Source of the DNA: Bacillota bacterium
GTDB lineage: Bacteria > Bacillota > Bacilli > ZCTH02-B2
Assembly: GCA_017577895.1 (NCBI GenBank)
Contig: PKQY01000001.1
Coordinates: 44,648 to 108,647 of the forward strand
Direction: 5' to 3'
DNA: 64,000 nucleotides
Positions 33,812 to 42,277 of this stretch are shown here, in pieces (within the stretch, counting starts at the first letter, position 1; each line of letters starts with the position of its first letter). The notes under the pieces are model-generated. The model worked only from the letters and a program-made list of their open reading frames with translations, was not told where the DNA came from and made no database searches. The position numbers and the translations under genes were made by a program.

Positions 33812-35629
33812 GTGAAAAACGTCATGAAAAAACTGCAAGCGATCTTTTCTTCAGTGTTTCGCTTTTTCTCTCGTTTTGGGAGGAATTTCAACTTGTTTTC
33901 CAATCTAAAAGTGCTGTACAAGCTGTATTTATCCTTCGGCGTCGTATTGGTGGTTCTGCTGGTGGTCGGTTTCACCGGCTTGATGGCGTTCCGACAATTG
34001 ACGGATGTCACCCATGAAATTTATGAACATCGGTTGATGACGGTATCCACCATGACCAAATTGTCGGCCCAATTCGAGCAACTGAATTCGGCCGTGGCCG
34101 GGGCGTTGATGGCGAACACGAATGTGACCGCCACCCAAATTGAAAACATCAATCAACTGTTGGAAAACATCCAATCGACCGTCAACGACATCATCGGCAA
34201 TTACGAGCAGTATCATATTTTGGAACAGGATGCCAAGACGTTTCAGATCATATGGAGCGGTTATGTGACGGAATTAGAAGGCATTATCGAATTGTTGTCG
34301 AAAGCCGGCGAGTCCATCGGCCGCACTACCGGCATCAATTTGGCCATCACGACGTACAATCAACAGATGACGACAAAAATTATGGGGTTGAACAAATTTT
34401 TGGACGAGTGGGTGTCCAATCAAGATGTGTTGGCGCAAGAGAGTTATGAGCGGGCCATGGCGGTGGAAAGAAACGTCTCCTTGTTGCAAATGGTCCTCAT
34501 TGTGGTGGCCATTGTGATGGCCATTCTCGTCGGTTGGTTGGTGGCCCAATCCATTGTTCGGCCTTTGCGGGCTGTCGTCCACACCGCTGAAGCGCTGGCC
34601 CAAGGTCAACTGAACGAGCGGGTGAACCTGAAGCAAAAAGATGAAATGGGGATGTTGGCTGCCGCTTTCAACAAGATGGCGGAACAAATTTCCGGGTTGA
34701 TTAACCGCCTGGAGCAGACCGTGGTCAAAGTGCGGGAACACACGGACCAATTGGAACAAAGCGCCTCGACGACACTTCAGGCCACGGAACTGATCGCGGC
34801 TACGGCCTCGGAAATTTCCCGTTCGTCCGATGAGCAAATGGCGCAAGCGAAAACCATGTCCCAGACGGTGGACGAAATGGCGCGGGGGCTGGAGCATATT
34901 GTCGAAAACGTCGAGGAAGTGTTGCGTTACTCCAATGAAACGACGATGGACGTCCAAAAAGGACAGGCCAGCGTCGAGGAAGCGGTCCGGCAGATGGAGT
35001 CCATTGGAAACAGTTCGAAAGAAACGGTCCAGCTGATGAAAAATTTGGAGTCGTATTCCCAGCATATCTCGAAAATCACGGAAATGATTCAAAATGTGGC
35101 CAGTCAGACGAACTTGCTGTCCCTCAATGCGGCCATCGAGGCAGCCCGGGTCGGGGAAGCAGGCCGGGGATTTGCCGTCGTCGCCCAAGAAATTCGCAAG
35201 CTATCGGACGAAGCCAGTGCTGCGGCCAAAGAAATCGATCAGCAGCTGCAACAAATTCAGCATGAAATCGTTCGTGCTGCGGCACAGATTCAAAACAATG
35301 AGAAGCAAGTGCTGGCCGGCGTGGAAACCATCAACCAGGTGCAACGGGTTTTCCACAACATTCAGCAGGCCATGTCCAACTTGTCCGGCCGCATTGAAGA
35401 AGTGTCCGGCACCATCGAGGAGATGGCTGCGGGCAGTGAAGAAATCAGCAGCGGCATGAATCAACTGACGGAAAACATTGAAACCCACATGCGGGCGGTC
35501 AAAGAAACAGCCAGCAGCGTGGAAACGCAAACGGCTTCCATGCAACAGGTCGGAGCCGTCACCCATTCCTTGCTGACGTTGGCCAAAGAATTGGACGAGC
35601 AACTGAAAGCTTTTAAGACAGGTCAGTAA
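33812..35629 (+). CDS. Methyl-accepting chemotaxis protein
   Basis: Membrane chemoreceptor of about 605 residues that would signal to CheA/CheW. It has a membrane helix near residues 45-65, an extracytoplasmic four-helix-type sensor domain to about 220 with no recognised ligand motif, a second helix (224-246, VLIVVAIVMAILVGWLVA), a HAMP domain (247-300), and a long coiled-coil signalling domain with the hairpin tip QTNLLSLNAAIEAARVGEAG near 431. GTG 33812 lies 10 nt after AAAGGGG; TTG 33803 and ATG 33785 or 33824 are alternatives. It is under the c-di-GMP riboswitch and separates coaD from ylbJ, which are adjacent in Bacillus. Confidence 0.93.
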   Translation: MKNVMKKLQAIFSSVFRFFSRFGRNFNLFSNLKVLYKLYLSFGVVLVVLLVVGFTGLMAFRQLTDVTHEIYEHRLMTVSTMTKLSAQFEQLNSAVAGALMANTNVTATQIENINQLLENIQSTVNDIIGNYEQYHILEQDAKTFQIIWSGYVTELEGIIELLSKAGESIGRTTGINLAITTYNQQMTTKIMGLNKFLDEWVSNQDVLAQESYERAMAVERNVSLLQMVLIVVAIVMAILVGWLVAQSIVRPLRAVVHTAEALAQGQLNERVNLKQKDEMGMLAAAFNKMAEQISGLINRLEQTVVKVREHTDQLEQSASTTLQATELIAATASEISRSSDEQMAQAKTMSQTVDEMARGLEHIVENVEEVLRYSNETTMDVQKGQASVEEAVRQMESIGNSSKETVQLMKNLESYSQHISKITEMIQNVASQTNLLSLNAAIEAARVGEAGRGFAVVAQEIRKLSDEASAAAKEIDQQLQQIQHEIVRAAAQIQNNEKQVLAGVETINQVQRVFHNIQQAMSNLSGRIEEVSGTIEEMAAGSEEISSGMNQLTENIETHMRAVKETASSVETQTASMQQVGAVTHSLLTLAKELDEQLKAFKTGQ

Positions 35630-35634
35630 CACCG

Positions 35635-35657
35635 ATGGCGGGACGCATTCCCGCCAT
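35635..35657. terminator. Hairpin between the chemoreceptor gene and ylbJ
   Basis: Perfect 9-bp inverted repeat ATGGCGGGA (35635-35643) and TCCCGCCAT (35649-35657) between convergent genes. The T run on either side is poor, so termination efficiency is uncertain. Confidence 0.4.
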
Positions 35658-35676
35658 TGGGCATTTATGGACTTGT

Positions 35677-36924
35677 TTACGGACGATTCCCCCGCACACG
35701 GTGGATCGCCCAGGCACAGCCGCCTAAGAAAAGGAGTAGGGTGAGCAGAATGCCGGTCGTAGCGGCCCAAAACATCCACCATTGCACCCAAGGGGATGCG
35801 TGGGTGATGGGGAAAAACACCGGCATGCTCAGCCATCCGAGTACATGTTGTTCCAAAATATCCCACAACAGCAGTGTTAAGACAAAACTGAGGGCGGCAT
35901 GGAGGATGCGGGCCATCATATAAGGGAGATAGCGGATGTCGGTTTGGCTCAACAAACTGGCCACTTGGGCGTGAATCGACAGACCGCTCCAAGCGATGAC
36001 AGCGTTTAAGACAGCCAACTGAAAGATGAGGGACGGATGGCCCCCTGCTTCGGCGATGGTTTTTGCGCCCAGCGTGATTTCCAACAGGCCGTGGACCACG
36101 CCTTCGCCGAGCGAAGCAGGCCAGCCGATATGCGCCAGCAGCCGTCCCAAACCAGCGGCCAGCGGTTCGGTGACGTGCACGATGGACAACACCCGGAGGG
36201 TGACGGAAAAAAAGACGAGAAAGCCACCGATCATCAGACACGTCTGGATCGATGAGATGACGGCATCAGACAACAATTGACCCAAGGCCCGACCGTCCCG
36301 GAGGCGGGCACGGTGCATAGCCCGCAACGCCCGGGTTAAAAGAAAACCTTGGCCCGATTCGATGCTCGGCGAAGAAGGCGAATGGGGTTCATGAAAACGC
36401 ATCAAAATGCCGACCATGAAGTTGGATGCGTAATGAATGGCCGCCAGGATGATGCCGACGGCGGCGTTGTGAAAAAACCCGACGGCGACGGTGCCGAACA
36501 TAAACAGCGGGCCGGCGGTACTGGAAAACGAGACGAGCCGTTCCCCTTCGGTTCGGCTGATGAGCCCTTGTTCCCTTAAGCGGGAAGTGAGCTTGGCGCC
36601 CATCGGATTGCCGGAAGTCAGTCCGACGGCCAAGACAAAGGAGCCGCTGCCCGGAACCCGAAATAGGGGACGCATGAGCGGTTCAAACAACACGCCGAGA
36701 AAATGAACGACACCAAGTCCCAACAACAGTTCCGACAAAACAAAAAAAGGCAGTTGGGCCGGAAGCAGCACTTCCCACCAGATGGCCAACCCCTGTAACG
36801 AAGCTTCAAACGCCGCTTCCGGAAAAACGATGACGGTGGCGGCGAGAAAACAAGCGCAACTGCTCAAAAGGAGCGTCACAGTATGGCTGCGATGAATCCG
36901 TAGGTGCACACGTTTTCGGCGCAT
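35677..36924 (-). CDS. ylbJ: Sporulation integral membrane protein YlbJ
   Basis: Polytopic membrane protein of 415 residues resembling YlbJ, which is made in the mother cell under sigma-E in B. subtilis and is needed for normal spores. About eight to ten hydrophobic helices are visible, with family motifs such as LPAQLPFFVLSELLLGLG near residue 60, SGNPMGAKLTSRLRE and a nucleoside-transporter-like gate fold. The transported substrate is unknown. A GGAGTG lies 12 nt before the ATG. It faces opposite to its neighbours, unlike the co-directional B. subtilis arrangement. I could not define a sigma-E promoter. Confidence 0.88.
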   Translation of the reverse strand: MRRKRVHLRIHRSHTVTLLLSSCACFLAATVIVFPEAAFEASLQGLAIWWEVLLPAQLPFFVLSELLLGLGVVHFLGVLFEPLMRPLFRVPGSGSFVLAVGLTSGNPMGAKLTSRLREQGLISRTEGERLVSFSSTAGPLFMFGTVAVGFFHNAAVGIILAAIHYASNFMVGILMRFHEPHSPSSPSIESGQGFLLTRALRAMHRARLRDGRALGQLLSDAVISSIQTCLMIGGFLVFFSVTLRVLSIVHVTEPLAAGLGRLLAHIGWPASLGEGVVHGLLEITLGAKTIAEAGGHPSLIFQLAVLNAVIAWSGLSIHAQVASLLSQTDIRYLPYMMARILHAALSFVLTLLLWDILEQHVLGWLSMPVFFPITHASPWVQWWMFWAATTGILLTLLLFLGGCAWAIHRVRGNRP

Positions 36925-37067
36925 AAGGCACGTTCACTCCGGGTTCGATATAATGAATCGTAAAAGGAATGGTTGGCTAAGCCTTTGCATAACCCATATG
37001 TACGTGCCTATGGCCGTGTTTATGCCTGATGTAGTGTGAGGGTTGAGACAGGGGTGGGGAGTCGCTG

Positions 37068-37835
37068 ATGGCACCGAAAGTCGGTTTGGCGTTAGGTTCA
37101 GGCGGGGCGAGGGGGTTCGCCCATATTGGCGTGCTCAAGGTGCTGAAAGAAGCCGGTATTCCCATTCATTGCATCGCCGGCAGCAGCATGGGTTCGCTCA
37201 TCGGGTGCATTTATGCGGTGCACGAAAACCCCCATATGATGGAGAAATTGGCGATTCATTTGAAGCCGAAGCATTGGATCGACTTTACGGTTCCGCGCAT
37301 GGGACTGGTGGCCGGGGAAAAAGTGAGCGAGTTGATCCGTATTTTGACCCACGGGAAACGGTTGGAGCAGTTGCGTATGCCGGTAGCGGTGGTGGCCACC
37401 GATCTGGAGACGGGTCAAGAAATCGTTTTCACCGAAGGTCCTATTGACAAGGCCGTTCGTGCCAGCATTGCCATCCCTGGCATTTTCAATCCGGTGTTGG
37501 ATGAGGGCCGCGTGTTGGTGGACGGCGGCGTGGTCAACCGGGTCCCGATCAAAGTCGTAAAGGACTTGGGCGCCGACGTCGTCATTGCGGTGGACGTGGT
37601 GGCCGAGGTGCCGAAAATCGAAATCCAGTCGCTGTTTGACGTCATCTCCCAGACCATCGACGTAATGGAACGGCACATTTACCAAGGGCAGGCGGCCTTG
37701 GCGGACTTGCTCATTCAGCCCAAAGTGGGACATGTCAGCTCCACCGATTTCGGTCAGGCAGCCCATTGCATCCTCGCCGGAGAAGCGGCAGCGCGGGAAA
37801 AAATTGATGAAATTCGGCGATTGGTGCAGATGTGA
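37068..37835 (+). CDS. ylbK: Patatin-like phospholipase family protein (YlbK-like)
   Basis: Predicted serine acyl hydrolase of 255 residues. The patatin fold is marked by the oxyanion glycine stretch GSGGARG near residue 11, the nucleophile in GSSMGS (Ser40) and the catalytic aspartate in VDGGVVN (Asp152), forming a Ser-Asp dyad. No signal peptide is seen, so it should act in the cytoplasm or at the inner face of the membrane; substrate is unknown. GGGGTGGGGAG precedes the ATG. Position beside ylbJ matches B. subtilis ylbJ-ylbK, but ylbL and ylbM are absent. Confidence 0.9.
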   Translation: MAPKVGLALGSGGARGFAHIGVLKVLKEAGIPIHCIAGSSMGSLIGCIYAVHENPHMMEKLAIHLKPKHWIDFTVPRMGLVAGEKVSELIRILTHGKRLEQLRMPVAVVATDLETGQEIVFTEGPIDKAVRASIAIPGIFNPVLDEGRVLVDGGVVNRVPIKVVKDLGADVVIAVDVVAEVPKIEIQSLFDVISQTIDVMERHIYQGQAALADLLIQPKVGHVSSTDFGQAAHCILAGEAAAREKIDEIRRLVQM

Positions 37836-37841
37836 CTCACA

Positions 37842-37869
37842 TTGACAATCCATCCTTCGATGGTATAAT
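37842..37869 (+). promoter_or_regulatory. Sigma-A promoter of ylbN-rpmF
   Basis: Consensus TTGACA (37842-37847), 16-nt spacer, consensus TATAAT (37864-37869), 29 bp before the DUF177 start. Confidence 0.75.
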
Positions 37870-37898
37870 GAACCTGTTGAACAAAGGTGGGTGAAGCC

Positions 37899-38414
37899 AT
37901 GCGCATTTCGTTACACGACGTGCTCCACGCGCCGCAGCAAAAATTGACGGTCGACACGGCGGTGGACTTGACGCATTTGTGCGGAGAAGTCCCTCAGTTG
38001 CAGCACTTGGAACCGGTGCAGGTGGCGGTGGAGTTGTGGCGGGCCGGCGATGTGTATCAGCTGCAAGGGGAAGGCTGCACCGACGTGCAGTTGCGCTGTT
38101 CCCGCTGCTTGACGACCTTTCGGCAGAAAGTTCAATTTCCGATCCAGGAGACGTTGGTGGAACGGGAGTTGACCGAAGAAGAACAAGAAGCCGACGTCAT
38201 CCGCATCGTCGATCGGCAGGTGGACTTGTTGCCGTTGGTCGAGTCGGCATTGATCCTCGCGTTGCCGTATGCCCCGGTCTGTCGTGACGAGTGCCGAGGT
38301 CTTTGCCCCAAGTGCGGAACAGACCGGAACGAACGGCCATGTTCCTGTGACACGTCGACCATCGATCTGCGATGGAGCAAATTGCAAGACTTATTGAACA
38401 ACATGAACCATTAG
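37899..38414 (+). CDS. ylbN: YceD/DUF177 family protein (YlbN), possible 23S rRNA accumulation factor
   Basis: 171-residue member of the DUF177 family, whose bacterial and plant members affect 23S rRNA accumulation; the gene is almost always next to rpmF. Visible features are a CSRCL pair near residue 67, an acidic middle (ELTEEEQEAD) and a C-terminal CRDECRGLCPKCGTDRN motif typical of the family and likely metal binding. ATG 37899 lies 8 nt after AAAGGTGG; an earlier GTG at 37887 is within that site. Confidence 0.9.
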   Translation: MRISLHDVLHAPQQKLTVDTAVDLTHLCGEVPQLQHLEPVQVAVELWRAGDVYQLQGEGCTDVQLRCSRCLTTFRQKVQFPIQETLVERELTEEEQEADVIRIVDRQVDLLPLVESALILALPYAPVCRDECRGLCPKCGTDRNERPCSCDTSTIDLRWSKLQDLLNNMNH

Positions 38415-38437
38415 GAGCGTACAAAGGAGGAACCGAC

Positions 38438-38611
38438 ATGGCAGTACCTTTTCGAAAAACCTCAAAGATGAGAAAAAACAAACGCCGCACCCATTATAAG
38501 CTGGAAGTGCCGGGCTTGAACGAATGTCCGCAATGCGGCGAGTACAAGTTGCCGCACCACGTGTGCAAAAACTGCGGTTATTACAAAGGACGGGAAGTCA
38601 TCTCCAAATGA
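38438..38611 (+). CDS. rpmF: 50S ribosomal protein L32
   Basis: 57-residue large-subunit protein. MAVPFRKTSKMRKNKRRTHY is the family start and a four-Cys zinc ribbon follows (CPQC, then CKNC), so this is the zinc-containing form. AAAGGAGG precedes the ATG. It forms a two-gene unit with DUF177 and ends at a strong terminator. An in-frame extension back to 38372 lies inside the previous gene and is not used. Confidence 0.96.
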   Translation: MAVPFRKTSKMRKNKRRTHYKLEVPGLNECPQCGEYKLPHHVCKNCGYYKGREVISK

Positions 38612-38619
38612 CCGAACAA

Positions 38620-38657
38620 AATTACCCCATGCCCATTGCAGTGGGGTAATTGTTTTT
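38620..38657 (+). terminator. Rho-independent terminator of rpmF
   Basis: Perfect 10-bp stem AATTACCCCA (38620-38629) with TGGGGTAATT (38642-38651), 12-nt loop, then GTTTTT. Confidence 0.82.
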
Positions 38658-38664
38658 ATATACT
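38636..38664 (+). promoter_or_regulatory. Candidate promoter of the fapR-fab operon
   Basis: TTGCAG (38636-38641), 17-nt spacer, TATACT (38659-38664). It overlaps the rpmF terminator; transcription would start near 38671, on the candidate FapR operator. Confidence 0.45.
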
Positions 38665-38668
38665 ACTT

Positions 38669-38685
38669 TTAGCACCACGTGATAA
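38669..38685 (+). promoter_or_regulatory. Candidate FapR operator
   Basis: TTAGCACCACGTGATAA is an imperfect 17-nt palindrome (12 of 16 flanking positions symmetrical) that keeps the TTAG-ACC...TAA core of the FapR consensus as I remember it. It lies at the predicted start point, 48 bp before fapR, where autoregulation would act. Confidence 0.5.
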
Positions 38686-38732
38686 ATGTTTCTAATATTG
38701 TTAATAATGACACTTGTAATAATTCCGCTTGA

Positions 38733-39311
38733 ATGAAGGTGGTGGGAACCATCACCCGACGTGCCAAAGCGCAGCGTCAGCGTCAATTGGCGAAATTGAT
38801 TGAGCAAAATCCGTTTTTGACCGACAAAATGTTAGCGCAAATCCTCGGCGTCAGTGTGCAGACTATCCGCCTGGATCGGGCCGCGTTAAAAATTCCCGAA
38901 TTGCGGGAACGGATGAAACAGTTGGCCCGTGGTGATGACCAGGTCAAGAGCTTGACCACACAGGAAGTCATCGGGCAGATTGTCGATTTGCAACTGGATA
39001 AAGGAGGGATTTCCCTCCTGGACATTGAAGAACGGCACGTGTTCGTCAAAACGAAAATTGCCCGCGGCCACCATGTGTTTGCCCAGGCCAATTCGTTGGC
39101 CGTTGCGGTCATCGATGCCGAATTGGCGTTGACGGCTTCGGCCCGCTTGCGCTTTATCCGTCCGGTGCGCATGGGGGAACGGTTGGTGGCCAAGGCGCGG
39201 GTATTGCAATCGGATCGCTCGCGCAGCAAAGTGCGTGTGGAAACATTTTCTGGCGAAGATTTGGTTTTTGTCGGCGATTTTTGGGTTTACCGAGGAACCC
39301 GTTTGCCGTGA
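38733..39311 (+). CDS. fapR: Fatty-acid and phospholipid synthesis repressor FapR
   Basis: Repressor of lipid-synthesis genes, released by malonyl-CoA. The product (up to 192 residues) has an N-terminal helix-turn-helix (about 28-50, LAQILGVSVQTIRLDR), a linker helix, and a C-terminal hot-dog domain with ARGHHVFAQANSLAVAVID, where malonyl-CoA binds. The start is uncertain: ATG 38733 has no ribosome site, whereas GAAGGTGGTGGG (38735-38746) suggests a start slightly later, possibly at the ATC at 38751 or a GTG at 38739 or 38742. It heads plsX-fabH-fabD-fabG-acpP. Confidence 0.93.
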   Translation: MKVVGTITRRAKAQRQRQLAKLIEQNPFLTDKMLAQILGVSVQTIRLDRAALKIPELRERMKQLARGDDQVKSLTTQEVIGQIVDLQLDKGGISLLDIEERHVFVKTKIARGHHVFAQANSLAVAVIDAELALTASARLRFIRPVRMGERLVAKARVLQSDRSRSKVRVETFSGEDLVFVGDFWVYRGTRLP

Positions 39312-39329
39312 GATGAAAGGAGACTCAAG

Positions 39330-40328
39330 ATGCGGTTGGCAGTGGATGCCATGGGAGGGGATCATGCTCCGGAAGAAATTGTACGCGGGGTTTTGCTTGC
39401 CTTAGAAGATGGATTGGATGTCGAATTCGTGTTGGTGGGTGATGAACGGCAAATCAAAAAGTATTTGCCGAAATCCGACAGACGGCTGCACATTTACCAT
39501 ACCGAGGCGGTGATTACGGCGGAAGAAGAACCAGTGCGGGCCATTCGCCGCAAAAAGGACGCTTCCTTGGTGGTAGCTTGTCAACTGGTCAAAGACAAGG
39601 AAGTGGACGCCATGATCACCGCCGGCAATACCGGCGCATTCATGGCAGCGGGACTGCTCATCGTCGGGCGCATTCCCGGGGTAGATCGACCGGCCTTGGC
39701 CCCGGTGCTTCCGACCGTCGACCGCCGGGGTGTTTTGTTGCTCGATGCCGGTGCCAATATGGATGCCAAGCCGGAACATTTGGTGCAATACGCCCAAATG
39801 GGGGAAGTGTACGTCCGGGGGACGACCGGTCAAGAAGATGTCCGGGTCGGCCTGTTGAATGTCGGCACCGAAGCCGGGAAAGGCAATGAACTGACCAAAG
39901 CGGTGTTTGTGGAATTGCAAAAACAAAATCTCCATTTTGTCGGCAATGTGGAAGCGCGGGATGTGCCCTTCGGCGTGTGCGATGTCGTGGTCTGTGACGG
40001 CTTTGCGGGAAACATCTTGCTCAAGACGATGGAAGGCACCGGGATGATGTTTGCCCGCATGTTGCGGGAAGTGTATGGCATGGGGCTGCTCGGCAAAATC
40101 AGCGCCTTGCTGATTTGGAAACAAGTACAAGCCCTGAAGAAAAAATTGGACTATGCCGAATACGGCGGGGCGCCTTTGTTGGGCGTGGACGGTTTGTTGA
40201 TAAAAAGCCATGGTTCGTCGCAAGCCCGGGCCATTCAACAGACGATCCGACAAACAGCCAAAGCCGTGCAGTATGGTGTCGTTCAACGGATTGCGGAGAA
40301 CATTGGCAAAGGAGAGTCGATGGGATGA
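39330..40328 (+). CDS. plsX: Phosphate acyltransferase PlsX
   Basis: Converts acyl-ACP to acyl-phosphate, the first committed step of phosphatidic acid synthesis by the PlsX/PlsY route; peripheral membrane enzyme. The 332 residues include the family start MRLAVDAMGGDHAP, MITAGNTGAFMAAGL, LDAGANMDAKPEHLVQ, VVCDGFAGNILLKT and the C-terminal EYGGAPLLGVDG. AAAGGAG precedes the ATG. The stop overlaps the fabH start (ATGA). Control by FapR is expected from position and family knowledge. Confidence 0.96.
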   Translation: MRLAVDAMGGDHAPEEIVRGVLLALEDGLDVEFVLVGDERQIKKYLPKSDRRLHIYHTEAVITAEEEPVRAIRRKKDASLVVACQLVKDKEVDAMITAGNTGAFMAAGLLIVGRIPGVDRPALAPVLPTVDRRGVLLLDAGANMDAKPEHLVQYAQMGEVYVRGTTGQEDVRVGLLNVGTEAGKGNELTKAVFVELQKQNLHFVGNVEARDVPFGVCDVVVCDGFAGNILLKTMEGTGMMFARMLREVYGMGLLGKISALLIWKQVQALKKKLDYAEYGGAPLLGVDGLLIKSHGSSQARAIQQTIRQTAKAVQYGVVQRIAENIGKGESMG

Positions 40329-41317
40329 ACAATCACGTAGGGATTCTCGGGACCGGTTCATACGTGCCGGAAAAGGTGCTGACCAATGCCGATCTGGAAA
40401 AAATGGTCGACACCAGTGATGAATGGATCGTCACCCGCACCGGCATCCGGGAACGACGCATCGCGGCACCGGATCAAGCCGCATCGGATCTGGCCTATGA
40501 AGCGGCGCAAAAGGCACTGTGTTCCGCCGGTCTGCGGGGCGAGGATTTGGACTTGATCATCGTCGCCACGGTCACGCCGGATTCGTTTTTCCCTTCCACG
40601 GCCAACATTTTGCAGGATCGGCTCGGCGCCAGCCGGGCAGCGGCTTTTGACTTGGCGGCGGCCTGTTCCGGTTTTTTGTATGGCGTTGTGACGGCCAGCC
40701 AGTTTGTGCGGACCGGAGCCTATCGGTACATTCTGGTTGTCGGTGTGGACACGTTGTCGAAAATTACGAATTACGAAGACCGCAACACGTGCGTGTTGTT
40801 CGGCGACGGTGCCGGAGCGGTCATCATCGGTCCGGTGCCGGAAGGGTACGGATTGCTGTCTTTTGAACTCGGTTCCGACGGCTCCGGCGCGCCGTTGCTC
40901 AACATGCCGGCGGGCGGTTCCCGGATGCCGGCCAGCATAGAAACGGTGCAGAAAAAGCTGCATACCATCCACATGAGCGGCCAGGACGTGTTCAAGTTTG
41001 CCGTGCGCATCATGCAGACCGCTTCCATGAATGTCATCGAAAAAGCGGGACTTGCACCGTCGGACATCGACTTTTTGATCCCCCACCAGGCCAATTACCG
41101 GATTATCGAAGCGGCCATGCGGCGCCTGCAGCTGGATGAAAGCCGGGTGGTGATCAATTTGGACCGGTACGGCAACATGTCCTCCGCGTCCATTCCCGTC
41201 GCCCTCGATGAGGCGCTGCAACAAGGACGGATCAAGGACGGCGATCGGCTCGTGTTGGTCGGCTTCGGCGGCGGTTTGACCTGGGGAGCGGCGGTCGTCC
41301 GTTGGTATGGGAGGTAA
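40325..41317 (+). CDS. fabH: Beta-ketoacyl-ACP synthase III
   Basis: Condenses a short acyl-CoA primer with malonyl-ACP to start fatty acid synthesis. The 330-residue protein has catalytic Cys114 (AAACSGFLYG), the His in LIPHQANYRI and the Asn in NMSSASIP, completing the Cys-His-Asn triad. The start MNNHVGILGTGSYVP overlaps the plsX stop. In B. subtilis fabH genes lie elsewhere, so having it between plsX and fabD is a compact arrangement also known from other Bacillales and clostridia. Primer choice (branched or straight) cannot be read from this sequence. Confidence 0.96.
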   Translation: MNNHVGILGTGSYVPEKVLTNADLEKMVDTSDEWIVTRTGIRERRIAAPDQAASDLAYEAAQKALCSAGLRGEDLDLIIVATVTPDSFFPSTANILQDRLGASRAAAFDLAAACSGFLYGVVTASQFVRTGAYRYILVVGVDTLSKITNYEDRNTCVLFGDGAGAVIIGPVPEGYGLLSFELGSDGSGAPLLNMPAGGSRMPASIETVQKKLHTIHMSGQDVFKFAVRIMQTASMNVIEKAGLAPSDIDFLIPHQANYRIIEAAMRRLQLDESRVVINLDRYGNMSSASIPVALDEALQQGRIKDGDRLVLVGFGGGLTWGAAVVRWYGR

Positions 41318-41321
41318 AAAC

Positions 41322-42266
41322 ATGGACAAAGGCAAAGTGGCGTGGGTATTTCCCGGACAAGGCGCCCAATACGTCGGCATGGGCCGGGAAATGGCCGATG
41401 CCTATGAAGAAGCGCGAACGGTGTTTGAGCAGGCCGATGACGTGTTAGGCTTTTCACTGTCACGTCTGTGCATGGAAGGCGATGAAGCGGAATTGCGGCG
41501 GACTGAAAACACCCAGCCGGCCATCTTGACCACCAGCATTGCCATGTTGCGGACGTTGCTACGGAATCCGGTGCCGGTGGACTATGTGGCCGGGCACAGC
41601 CTCGGGGAATTTTCCGCGTTGGTGGCGGCCGAGTCGCTTTCATTTGAGTCGGCGGTCCAACTGGTGCGCATTCGCGGCCGGCTGATGGAAGAAGCGGTGC
41701 CGGCCGGCCAAGGTGCGATGGCGGCGGTTCTGGGCCTGGAAGAGGCAGCGCTGTCGGAAATTTGCTCGGCGGTGACGGCCGAGGGCCAGCCGGTCGATAT
41801 GGCCAATTTGAACTGTCCGGGACAAATCGTCATCTCCGGTATCCGCGAAGGCGTCGAAGAAGCGTGCCGCCGGGCCAAGGAGGCCGGTGCCCGGAGAACG
41901 ATGATGTTGGAGGTCAGCGGCCCTTTTCACTCCCGACTCATGCAACCGGCGGCCGAGAAGTTCCGGGCCTATCTGAATGAGGCCGTCATCGCCGACGCAC
42001 GAGTGCCGGTGGTGGCTAATGTGACGGCCCGTCCGGTGCAGGAGGCCGACACCATCCGGGAGTTGTTGTACCGACAAGTGGCTTCTCCGGTGCGCTGGGA
42101 AGAGTCGGTACGGTGGTTGCTGGAGCAAGGCGTGCGGACGTTTGTGGAAATCGGGCCCGGTTCGGTGCTCAGCGGCCTCATTCGGAAAGTGGACCGCAGC
42201 GTGCAGACGATGCAAGTGGAGAAGCCCGCCGATTTGGAAAAAGTATGGGCATTTTTTGCGGGATAA
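41322..42266 (+). CDS. fabD: Malonyl-CoA:ACP transacylase
   Basis: Moves malonyl groups from CoA to acyl carrier protein. The 314 residues include the FPGQGAQYVGMG loop, nucleophile Ser93 in GHSLGE, the catalytic His in SGPFHSRLM and the C-terminal EIGPGSVLSGL. ATG 41322 lies 6 nt after GGGAGGT and 4 bp after the fabH stop; the GTG/ATG choices upstream fall in fabH. Expected to be part of the FapR-controlled operon. Confidence 0.96.
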   Translation: MDKGKVAWVFPGQGAQYVGMGREMADAYEEARTVFEQADDVLGFSLSRLCMEGDEAELRRTENTQPAILTTSIAMLRTLLRNPVPVDYVAGHSLGEFSALVAAESLSFESAVQLVRIRGRLMEEAVPAGQGAMAAVLGLEEAALSEICSAVTAEGQPVDMANLNCPGQIVISGIREGVEEACRRAKEAGARRTMMLEVSGPFHSRLMQPAAEKFRAYLNEAVIADARVPVVANVTARPVQEADTIRELLYRQVASPVRWEESVRWLLEQGVRTFVEIGPGSVLSGLIRKVDRSVQTMQVEKPADLEKVWAFFAG

Positions 42267-42277
42267 GGAGGAGCGAT

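Noticed and set aside
36925..37067. TATAAT at 36949-36954 as a promoter for the patatin-like gene
   Set aside because: No acceptable -35 at 16-18 nt spacing; a sigma-E promoter for ylbJ on the other strand could not be defined either.
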